DNA of 64,000 bases from Lanius collurio (lineage: Eukaryota; Chordata; Aves; Passeriformes; Laniidae). Made by a program: the position numbers and the translations under genes. The notes under the pieces were generated by a model that was given only the letters and a program-made list of their open reading frames with translations, had not been told where the DNA came from and did not search any database. Location: positions 11,844,383 to 11,908,382 of the forward strand of contig JACBWW010000015.1 of NCBI GenBank assembly GCA_020086605.1. Direction: 5' to 3'. Positions 1 to 10,640 of this stretch are shown here, piece after piece (the stretch's first letter is position 1; each line of letters starts with the position of its first letter).

Positions 1-1084
1 AAACCCAACACCTCACCAAAAAAAAAAACCCTAACAAAACCAACCTGCAGAATGTTCAGTATTTCAAATGAGAACAAGCATGAAGGGAATAAAAAAAGTT
101 GGATTCTTCTTAACCATTTGTGCATGCTGTGCTCTGCAATTAGCTCCTAAATTCTACTTCTTGCATGCCAAACATTTCTCTTTGGAACTCCTTTTTCTCC
201 AATCAAACTCTTCTGGGAAGGTAATCAAGGGGATACTGTACCTATTTTTATCATATGCTTCACTAGTCAATTAAATCCAATGCACAACGTAACGTCACTA
301 AGCCACCAGTGGTAACTGAAGTGATGAAAAAACAAGTATATGCTCATGTCTTAATCTGGAACTCTTCAACCTGCTTGGAAATTGAAGCCTTTCACAAGGT
401 TCAGACAAAAGAAAATCTAAAACGTGGACAGCACCTCCCTTCTGCTGGAAGCCTCAAAGTCCACTACTGCAGTCTAGAGCCTACACATATCATCTGTGTA
501 TTGTAAAAGTTCTCCAAGGAAGACAAGAACAAGGCTAATACATGCACACAAACGCTGGTCAAAAGCACTTGTGATCTTGGAGAAAATTATCTTTTACCTT
601 CTCAAAGACAAAGCGGCTATGCTCGTCCCTAGTATCAGTAGGAAAAAAAATCTGGTGTTTTGCAAAACCTTTTTTCAGGGTTTTGTTAACTTCACAGAAT
701 TGACGAACACTGCTACACTTAGTTCACCAACAGTCCAAGTAACATCATCTGCAAATACTGACCACATGTGGTTCTGGTTGATACAAACTCCCATTATCTA
801 ATTAAGGAAGAACTATCCAAGTAGTTTGCAAAGAATAACAATTTAGCATTACTGTGGCTGATTACATGCACTGATCTTTTCTGCCTTCAGCTATGTATGC
901 TATACCCTCCTACCCTCACACATGCCACTGAAAGGTCCTTGCGTTGAGCTCTTGCACCACCTATCCCAGCATTTGTGCCAAGGCGCCCCTCTTCAGCACC
1001 ACCGCACCTACCACAAGGTAGCTGAATCAGGGGGATAAAAGAAGGTCGCCAATAAAGGGAAATCGCTCCCGCTAACACCTAACC
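1..1084. other. Flanking sequence beside the CpG island, no recognised gene
   Basis: Moderately AT-rich sequence. Open frames of 60-100 codons on the plus strand have no recognisable domain and look like chance. A partial RE1/NRSE-like motif, TTCAGCACCAC, is at 992-1002. Confidence 0.5.
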
Positions 1085-1501
1085 AACCTCCAGATTCAGT
1101 GTCCCTTGCGTCTTTTCCCCCGAAGGGACAGGAAAACGCCTTGAGGGAGTGCGGCGCTGGGCGGGAGCGACCGGCACGGCACCGAACGCACTCCCCACCC
1201 GCTGCCGCCCGCGCCGCTGCGGCGACCGCGGGCTCGCCTGAAGCGGGCACGTTCGTCACGGAGGGCAGCGGGGAAAGGCGGGCACGCCTCACCGCACGGG
1301 CAACGCCGGCCGCGGCTCCCCGCTCTCACCCCGGCACGGACCGTGCCAGCGGCCCCTGGCCGCACGCCGGGCCGAGCGACAGGAGGCAGAAGCGCACACC
1401 GCGGCGGGACTCGCCGCCCCGCCCGGGGCTCCTCTCGTGGCGCTGCCGCGGCCGCGCTGCTCCGCCCCGCCTTCCCCGTCGCCTGCCGCGCAACGCACGT
1501 T
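1085..1501. promoter_or_regulatory. CpG island, probable promoter or first-exon region of a neighbouring gene
   Basis: Sharply higher GC and dense CpG than anywhere else in the window. GC-box-like cores CCGCCCCGCCC (about 1414-1424) and CCGCCCCGCC (1462-1471) are visible. A TATA-like GGGATAAAAG lies on the plus strand near 1031-1040. The island probably continues into the gap. Mammalian gene order places GRIA2 downstream of GLRB in the same orientation, which would put its start about here on the minus strand, but no GRIA2 signal-peptide codons are visible. The direction of transcription is unknown. Confidence 0.6.
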
Positions 1502-1889
1502 NNNNNNNNNNNNNNNNNNNNNNNNNNNNNNNNNNNNNNNNNNNNNNNNNNNNNNNNNNNNNNNNNNNNNNNNNNNNNNNNNNNNNNNNNNNNNNNNNNN
1601 NNNNNNNNNNNNNNNNNNNNNNNNNNNNNNNNNNNNNNNNNNNNNNNNNNNNNNNNNNNNNNNNNNNNNNNNNNNNNNNNNNNNNNNNNNNNNNNNNNNN
1701 NNNNNNNNNNNNNNNNNNNNNNNNNNNNNNNNNNNNNNNNNNNNNNNNNNNNNNNNNNNNNNNNNNNNNNNNNNNNNNNNNNNNNNNNNNNNNNNNNNNN
1801 NNNNNNNNNNNNNNNNNNNNNNNNNNNNNNNNNNNNNNNNNNNNNNNNNNNNNNNNNNNNNNNNNNNNNNNNNNNNNNNNNNNNNNNNN
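1502..1889. other. Assembly gap (388 N)
   Basis: A run of N adjoining the GC-richest sequence in the window. Dropout of GC-rich promoter sequence is common in avian assemblies. The true length may differ from the run of N. Translations across it are meaningless. Confidence 1.
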
Positions 1890-4800
1890 GACCATTTATA
1901 GATGAAGGTCCCGAGCCCAGTCTCTGTCATGAATTACCCTTGCTATGTCTTCCAAGATAAAGACCTATAGAATATAGCATAGCAGGTAGGTAAAATAAAA
2001 GTGATCTGAGTAAAGAAGTTAATTACCAATTACAGCTGGGGGTTCTGTACAGACTATTTGTGATGAATCAGTAACAGCTGCCATGGCAATCCCAGCTGAT
2101 AGCACCCTGGCTGTTGATTTTCTAATGTGTATTTTTCCATTTCAGAATTGTGAGCATGTAGCCCTGTACATCATGCTCAATGTGTGCATGTGTATGTATG
2201 CTCATGTAATACTCCAAATTTGTACCGTCATCTCAGCACACGTAGGAAAAAAAGTCAAACTACGTGGCCATATTCTACTGTTGGTGTGCCAAGAACAAAA
2301 AAGATTTCAACTGATATGAGTAAGGAAAAAAGGACAGCATGGGCTAGTCAATCAGATAGGAAACAGTTTAATCAGAATTTAGTAATAGTGAAAAATGTCA
2401 ATAATTTTAAAAAAAGGGCTTCTTCTACTCTCTGTTTTTTATAACAATCTAATAGAAAAGATGCAAGTGGGCAAAGGAGAAAAAAGGAATTTTTAGGTGA
2501 TAGTAATTTATGACCATGCACTAAAAATAGACATACTCATTAACACTGTGCATGAGAAAATCAGACTGCATTGCTGGGAATCACATTCAATACTTTTTAC
2601 TCCAGGGAAAAAATCCTGCAAGAGGTAAGCAAAGATTGTATTCTTAAAACCAGAAGATTATATTCTTGCATGCATTTTTCTAAATCCATTAAAGGAGCGC
2701 ATATAAAAATGCATTAGTTCAGAATGTGAGGAAAGCATCAATAGGGATAATAATTAGCATCAATCACTTGTTGAAAGGAACATAGCAGTGCAATAATAAT
2801 GAAAACAATGGCAGGTAAGAGAAGACCAGATGTGGAATAAAAAAGATGTCAGACTCCTGAAAAGACTAAATGCCTAATCCTGATTCCATAGAACTCCAGG
2901 AGAGGTTTGCTACTTAGTGTAAAGAATCATGGCTATACTTGATTTATCAATTTAATATTATCTAATGGATATTCTGAATGTAAGATAGAAGTTGGTGAGG
3001 AAGTTAAAGAGAGCTGATATATGTGCTAATCAGAAGTAAAATATATAAGGAATACATTTCCTCTGCAATTCATCCTGGCAAAATCCTGGTGGAGACAGTG
3101 GCTGCAGTTCAACTAAATGTTCATGTGTTTCACCAGCTGAATATGAGATGCAGAAAGAGACCTGGAAAAGACTGAAGAACTGAAATTTTTGCCTTGTGCT
3201 CAGAAACATTTAGTGATCACTCCATATACTTACCAAAAAGATAGTTCAGGAATGGCTTGATGACATGGAGCACATGCTACAGGAAACTAATGTAGACAAT
3301 ATTTGAGGAGAAAGGTGGAATAAAAAGCTCAGTTGTTGAATGCTGATGTTCATCACATTCTGATTAGAAATTAAGTTTCTCCTTTGTTTTGTTGTTTTAG
3401 TAATGTCGCTGACCATGCAGTCATAAACTGAGGAGTGTGATGAATTCCTCAGCCCTGCAAAATGCTCAGTTAAAACTAAACTCTTCTAAATACCCTAGCT
3501 GAAAAAAGTTAAATTCTGAGAAGGCCCTTGGCAAGAGCTCAGACTAAATCGCTATAGTGGGCCTTCTGGTCTTTTATCTTATCAATCTTTGGGGTTTATA
3601 TTCAGAATTATTTTCACAATCTTCATTAAATAAAACTTAAAGTGTGCACATTTATTAGGACGCAAAAATGCTATACCAATGTATGAATCATTTGATTCCG
3701 TGGCTGATAAAGAAATACCTCCCTTCAATAAAGATTATTTATTGTCTTTGGATTTTTGTAATCTGCAGAACTTTTTCAAATAGCAGTAAATGAAAATAAA
3801 GAGGAAATAAAAATGAAAGTTCCAAGTTCCAAATCTTTTCTGAAGTGCGTAGTCCCATATGTTCACTCTGGATCTCAAGAGTCTTTTTAAAAATAAAAAG
3901 TACGTCCTGATCTGCCACGCTCATTCTGCTTCCTGTTCTGATTAGCAAACACGTACTGTTCCCATTAACAGCACACACACACGGGGAGGACACGCTCTGA
4001 GGAATAGCTTAGGCTGCCTTCTATTACATGATTTTGGTGATGGAAAAGGCAGCATCATGACCCTTCTGGTATAACTGATGTAAAATAATTAGTAATAATC
4101 ATACAGCTTCTGCTTCCTTTTGCTGGGTAGTAGCTGTGACAGCGGTGTTTGTTACCAGGTTAGCTAACTGTTATGAGAAACTTATAGCAATTTGGGATTT
4201 ACTATTTTTATTTGAGCTACTTATGTTCTTTCTATTTGCAAGAAATTTTATATTTATTTTGCCAATAAAATCACTTAAGTATATGCTAAATAAATCATGT
4301 GTGTGGAAAATCTGCTATAGATTACTTCAATTTTTTCTACTGAGATTATAGCAAATTACATTATTAATCCCCTGGAAAAATATAAAAGGAACACTTTCAG
4401 ATTAGACTATGCATGCTAAATCCCTGATTCTTGTCTGGCAATATCTTTTTTTTTTCTTCCAGTGGTATGAAATACTTCCATTGCTTTGTCTCAGACCCAA
4501 GGGATACATTTCTTATTCCTGTTCTAATTTTTCCCCTGCCTACCTGCTACTTCTCTTCTTCTTTGCTTTCTCCTTTCTTGACTGATTTCCATCTGGCTTT
4601 CCAATGCATTGCCATCAGAATCTCCTTTTCTATATGGTTATTTTGATTTCACCCTCATATTTTCCTCCCCATTCCCTCTGTGGAGCACAGCTAATTCGAA
4701 TGTGTTGGATTGCTTTACACTATAATAGCCAGCCTTGATCCTCTCTCTTTTTATCTACCACCTCTTCCATCTGTTCCATGAGCAATGCCAGCCTTGACTC

Positions 4801-7800
4801 CAGTGTTGCTTTTTATTCTTGTTATGATCTTATTCCTTTTTTCATGCCAGAGTCTATATTTGAAGTATCAACTCTACACCCATTTTTCAGGTCAGTTCTT
4901 AATCACTGAAATTCCTCTTTAGCCTTGTACCTTTTCTGTCACCTGTGAGAAATGTATTACTCGTTATGCAGAATGAAAAGCCCTTTGGAGAAGATGAAGA
5001 CATCAGATTTCATATACTGGTGGACTGTTCCCTGCTGAGGTATGGTACTTGTCAAATCCCCAGTACTTGTCAAATCACCTCTCCACCTCACTTACCTGCA
5101 TTCATAAACAACACACTAAAATTTTAAAAGGCAAATACGAGCTGACAAGAACGTTATAGTCTGCTCTCTATTGACATATCTGGGGTACACTTTTAGTGTT
5201 ACTCTCTAATTTCTACTCACTTATGACTTGGACATTTTCTCTGTTAAAAGTAGGGGTTTTTTTCCCTCAGCAATCACAGCACTATGTGGTAATCCCACAT
5301 GTGGTAATCCCAAGCAATAATACTGAAGAGCAGCTCTGGATCTGCGAATCACAGACATTGAAACCCAAGGCTAACATGTGCCAGTGATAATAAAGCCCCT
5401 ACATGCTTGGTCACATATTCCTCTGCACCTAAATTTATAAGTCTTGTAGGAAGTTGATTCTGTCATTGTAGTGAGTAGGCAGAAGTTGGTCTAGAACACT
5501 GGACAAACACCAGCCCATGGGAAATGGACTGTGTAATCATCATTCTCAGCATGGAGAAGACACGTTCTCAGTTTAATATTTCATCCACACATAAAAATTA
5601 TTCGTAATATATATGCCTACTCTATTTACCTTAGAAACCTGAAGAACTCAGCTGATCTTTTTCAAGTTTGAACCTGTTGCAAAGCTGATGAGCATCAGAG
5701 ACTTGACTTCTTTTTGTATCCCAATAGGTAAAATTAGTTCATGAACACTGAACTCTTGCAGAGAATGGAAATTCTCACCGTGGTTTTCCATGCTAATCAA
5801 CACTGTGATTTGCTTTATGACCTTGCACAGGATTCAGGACAGTGTTCACATAAGCTCTGCAAAGATGCCTTCCACCACAGCAGAACTAACAGCTAAACTC
5901 CTTAGTCCAGGGAAGACAGCTTCTCGTAACGTTCCACATTGCAAGACTGAATCTCTCCTTCTTGTCTGGAATAGTTTCTGTATGATCTTGTTCACATCCT
6001 TTGCACAAGGCTTCGAGGCCAAGAGCTTTTTGAACAAGCAGGAAAGCTGCAATGACAATGCCAGTGCTAATCCTGCTTTTGGGCTGGGGACCAAGGCGGT
6101 CAGGGCCAAAGGAGGGGAGAAGAGGGCAGTGCATTTCCTCCTTCCACCCCTTGGAGCTGGGAAGCCCCGTGACAGGCTGCTCGGCAGAGCAGTTTGGCCA
6201 GCTGAGGAGGTGGATGATGGTAACAGGCTGCTTTGCTGCTCCCTCCACAGTAAAGGAGAACAAAATCCACTGCAGTCACCAAGTAAATGAAAGCTCCATT
6301 TTTCTTCTTCCATAGGGGTGTTTCCCTTTGGAGCCATACAGCATTATCAGAAGGCACACAGGCATCAGGTTCCACTTGTGCCAACACCACTGGTCACAGT
6401 CACTGCTGTACACCAAACTGGCACTGTAGCAGGTTTTAAGGTGTCCACACATAACTGAGAATTAGGGAATAGGTTCATTTATAAGCACATTGTGCTAAGC
6501 TGCATTTTTTATTATTTTTTTTTTTAAGTTTGCTTTTAAAAGTGAAAAAAACCTTATTAATCTTTTAAAAAGAAAGACATTCTTGATAGAGATTTAGTTT
6601 AAAAAATGGTTATTTTACCGCAGTGCATTTTATTTAGATCACTTTAATAGTTTTATAATTTTTTCAGGGCTTCTGTCACTGGGAAAATCAAGTAAAATTT
6701 AAGTTATTGCAAGAAAGAGTTTAAACACCTACCAGTCAAATGAGTCCTATTATATTTTCCACTCAAGAAAAATAAAAAATATATCAGTCACAAAAAAAGC
6801 ATCAAGCAAATGTTAAAATAATTTATTTTATGACAGAAATAAGTAAGAGAAAAATTGTAGAAATTATAGTGTGGATTTCAAGCACTTGGCAACATTTAAA
6901 ATAAATTAAGTTGCAGGAATAGATAGAATGCATGAGACAAGGTAATAATTCCTTTCTTCAGGAATTATCCAAAAGATAGAAAGTTTTTGTTGTGTCCAAT
7001 TACCCATTGCAGACATTTTACACTATACTTTTAAAAACCACGTCCAAAATAAGACATAAGATTAAGTGGACTTCTGGGATTTGAAACATCAGCTCTCCTA
7101 CTCTTATTATTATGATCTTTACATAACAGAAATTTTTTTGGGTTCACCATTTACCTGTTTCACATAAGTAATTTTTATTTTAACTTTTTTTTCTGTCAAG
7201 AGAGAGCTTGCTCAAGTTAGCATGGAAATGTACAGAGTTGTGCTCAACAGAAGTTTATTTTTAGTTCTGAAAAACCAAATTCAGTTGTTCAGTTCCAGAA
7301 CTAGTTCACAGAAGAGATATTTTTACTTTCACCTCTGCACTGGCATATCTTCCCAGAGATTAGTTGAGATAGTGTGCTGTTAAAGGCAAGATTTTACAAT
7401 GGGGAAAAAAAAACCCAAACCAGAAATGTAAGAGAAAACCAAACAATTCTTATGAGGCACTTAATTTCATACTTTGGACTAGAAATACATCTACTTCATA
7501 GTAAACAGGCAGAAAATAACATTCTTCTAACTGCACAATTGCATTAAATATAGGGTTTAATGGATGAGCTCATCACAGAAAAGATTCTGCTTAAAGAATT
7601 TGTGGCATTAAAGACAACCTAAATGATGCTCGCTTGTCTTTACCAAAACTTCATTTGTGTTGCACTGTTATCTCAGACATATTAACTGCTAGTCATTATT
7701 GTGGTCTGTGGAGTTGTCTAACCTAAGAGTGACCTTGCTCCTTGCTAATTGCATTGTATGCATGGAGGTGATGTGCACATGTAGCTGGGTTCTGAACAAT

Positions 7801-9354
7801 TCTAAATTTCTGGCTTCCTTTCACTACAGGCACACATACACAGTGCAATGAATGAAGGAATGAATGCATGAAGGGCTCCAAAAGAAAGAGATGAGTTGGT
7901 GGGACCTCAAGGGCAGTTTGAAAATGGTAGTTATCAATAAAAACCTAACCTTGAATTTGGAAATGTCACTGTCATAAGTCTAAACAAGCCACAAAGGAAA
8001 ACACGGACAGAGAGACGATTTATGCCACAGCTAGGACTATATGGGGCAATGACAGGGATATATCCTCTCTCTGAAATCCTGGCTGCACCCAACCTGTCAG
8101 TATCAGCTGTAGCTGCTGTGAAAATGGCATTAATGCTTTTCTGTTAAATTAAGCAGATCTTCTGATGTGATCTGATGAATTCACTTTCTATAACTAAAAC
8201 TATAAAAATGCCTTTGCTGATGGTATCTGATGTAAATAAGTGCACTGGAACGCATTTTCTGCAGGAGAACCCTCACCAACATTTGCCTTTATTCTGCTGG
8301 GCTCCCTGTGGTTTTAGTGGCACTCACAAAATAGGACCTTAATTTTAGAGGTTGGTCAGCTGTAGCAAATAAACGTCAAAGGCAATGAAATGAGCTTACA
8401 CAAAACACACAAGGCTTTTTTTAGAAAAAGCTAGGGAAACATAAGGAGATCAGAAACTTCTCTCCTCAAATGTGTATCCAGAATCATCCAGTTCTTACTG
8501 ATGTTTTGATACTATAATGGAACCAATAGTTCAGATTTTCTTCACAGCAAGAAGCGCTCAGTTATTTGAGGCAGTTAAGAAAAATCGCAGATCACACCAG
8601 CACTCCAAGCACTACTGCTGAACAAGATAGCAGACTGCAATATTGCTTCTTTGCTTTCTTCTTGCAGCAGTGCACATAAAAAATTCTGTAGAAATGTTAT
8701 GCTTCAGAATGGAATTTTCTCCATTCATCATCTGATTATTTTATAATTTTATTAATTATAGCTCATCTCAATTCAGTGCCTCATTAGATGAACAGACAAT
8801 TTGGTGTTATTGACAAACGATTGTGTGATACATATGAATAATCAATTACAGTAATATCCCATGAAATAACAGTGAAATTAAATGAATTGAAAATACCACC
8901 CTCCATGGGATCCTGCAATCTTTTCCTTTTGAATGTCAACTATGAAAGACAACCCAGCAGCAAGTAATCCATGAGTCAGACCGACATGTGGCACACACTT
9001 TTAACTTCCTGTGTATAAACCAGTCCTCAGGTGATTCTATCTACACTGCTTTTGGATTACATCCTTTAAAAGACAGATAGTATTGCCTGACAGGAACTTC
9101 CCATCTCAAGGATTTTGCAAACAAACCCTGAGAAATACATCCATATTTTACTGTATCCCTTTTATTAATTAATTTACTAGTAATTTACTTAACATACCTA
9201 ATAATTACCCCTGATCATTACTAGCATAGGTGAACTAATAAAATACAGGATACCAGCTAATCACACTTTTTCTTTAAAGAAATGTACTTATTGTACATTC
9301 TATGCGACAACATTTGCTTTGAATTTGTAATTGAAGGAGCCACTCCAGTATGTG
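1890..9354. other. Intergenic region, no recognised gene
   Basis: AT-rich sequence with many short chance frames. An X-box-like motif lies at 2077-2090. A GC-richer patch at about 5846-6390 is open on both strands (166 codons plus, 163 codons minus), but neither product resembles a known protein. No mobile element or RNA gene was recognised. Confidence 0.6.
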
Positions 9355-10640
9355 ACTTCATTCTGGTAAAATCCCAGAAAAGATTATTTTGGGAAGTATT
9401 GAAAAACATTGGTAGGACAAGGCGGTCATTGGTCACAGCCAGAATGGCTTCATTATGGGGAAGTCTTGCTTGTCAAACCTGATTTCCTTCTACAACAGGG
9501 TAACCCACCTAGATGATGAAGGGAAGCCAGTTGATGTAATCTTTTTGGACTTCAACAAAGGTTTTGATACTGTCTCTCACAGGATCCTTCTGGACAAAAT
9601 GTCACTCAGCCAAATAAACAAATCATGTCATGGGTGAGTGACTGGCTCATGGGTCAGGCACAAAGGGTTACAGTGAATGGGGTAACATCAGGCTGGCAAC
9701 CAGTCTCTAGTGGGGTTCTGCAGGGCTCCGTCCTAAGCTCAGTTCTCTTGAACATCTTAATTAAGAATGTGGATAGAGAAGTCGAAGAAATACTAAGTTT
9801 GTTAAGGACACTAAACTGGGAGGAGCCATTAACTCCCTTGAGGACAGAGAGGCCCTGCAAAGAGACCCTGAAAAACTAGAGATGGACAATCACCAACTGT
9901 ATGAAGTTTAACAAGGGCAAGTGCCAGATTCTGCACCTGGGATGAGGCATCCCTGGTTATGTGTGCAGACTGGGGAACAAGGGGATGGAGAGCAGTGCCA
10001 TGGAAAGGGATTTGAGGGTCCTGGTTGATGGCAAGTCGAACATGAGTCAGCAGTGCCCTGGCAGCCAGAAGGGCCAAGTTTATCTGGGGGGGCATCAGGC
10101 ACAGCATCACCAGCCGGGCAAGGAACGGGATCGTCCTGTTCTGCTCTGCTCTGGGGTGGCCTCACCTCGAGTGCTGGGGGCAACTTTGGGGCACCACAAT
10201 ATAAAAAAGACATTATTAAGAGTGCCCAAAGAAGCTGGTGAAGGCTGTGGAGGGGAAGCTGTATGAGGAATGGGTGAGGTCACTAGTTGTGTTCAACCTG
10301 AAGGAGATTGAGGACAGACTTCACTGCAGTTACAACTTCCTCATGAGGGGAAGAGGAGGGGCAGCCACTGATCTCTTTCTGGTGACCAGACTGGTCACTC
10401 AGGGAATGGCCTGAAGTTGAGTCAGGGGAGGTTTAGGTTGGATACCAAGAGGGTGGTTGGACACTGGAACAGGCTTCCCAGGGCAGGGTCACATCACCAG
10501 TGTCACAGAGCTCAAGAAGCATTTGGACAATGCTGTCAGGGCACATGGTGTGACTCTGGGTATCCTGTGCAGGGCCCAGAGCTGGACTCCATGATCTGGA
10601 TGGGTCCCTTACAACTCAGATATTCTATGATGCTGTCATG
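9355..10640 (+). mobile_element. CR1 LINE, 5'-truncated and inactive (reverse-transcriptase remnant and 3' end)
   Basis: CR1 is a non-LTR retrotransposon abundant in birds and reptiles. Broken plus-strand frames give typical CR1 reverse-transcriptase segments: KPVDVIFLDFNKGFDTVSHR (about 9521-9580), GQAQRVTVNGVTSGWQPVSS (about 9652-9711), then MESSAMERDLRVLVDGKSNM (about 9985-10044). The catalytic FADD box has decayed to FVKD near 9799-9810 and sits in a different frame from the preceding segment, so the enzyme is dead. The 3' end matches the CR1 tail (GGACAATGCTGTCAGG, GGGTCCCTTACAACTCAGAT, ATTCTATGAT). The start is approximate because the 5' part of the element is missing. Confidence 0.92.

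Noticed and set aside
1..1501. GRIA2 first coding exon on the minus strand
   Set aside because: I looked for codons of the GRIA2 signal peptide and found none; it may lie in the gap or outside the window.
1099..1960. Long frames of up to 268 codons across the CpG island and gap on both strands
   Set aside because: They are made largely of undetermined residues from the N run and of stop-poor GC-rich sequence.
9829..10213. Minus-strand open frames of 93 and 101 codons
   Set aside because: They are antisense shadows of the CR1 element.
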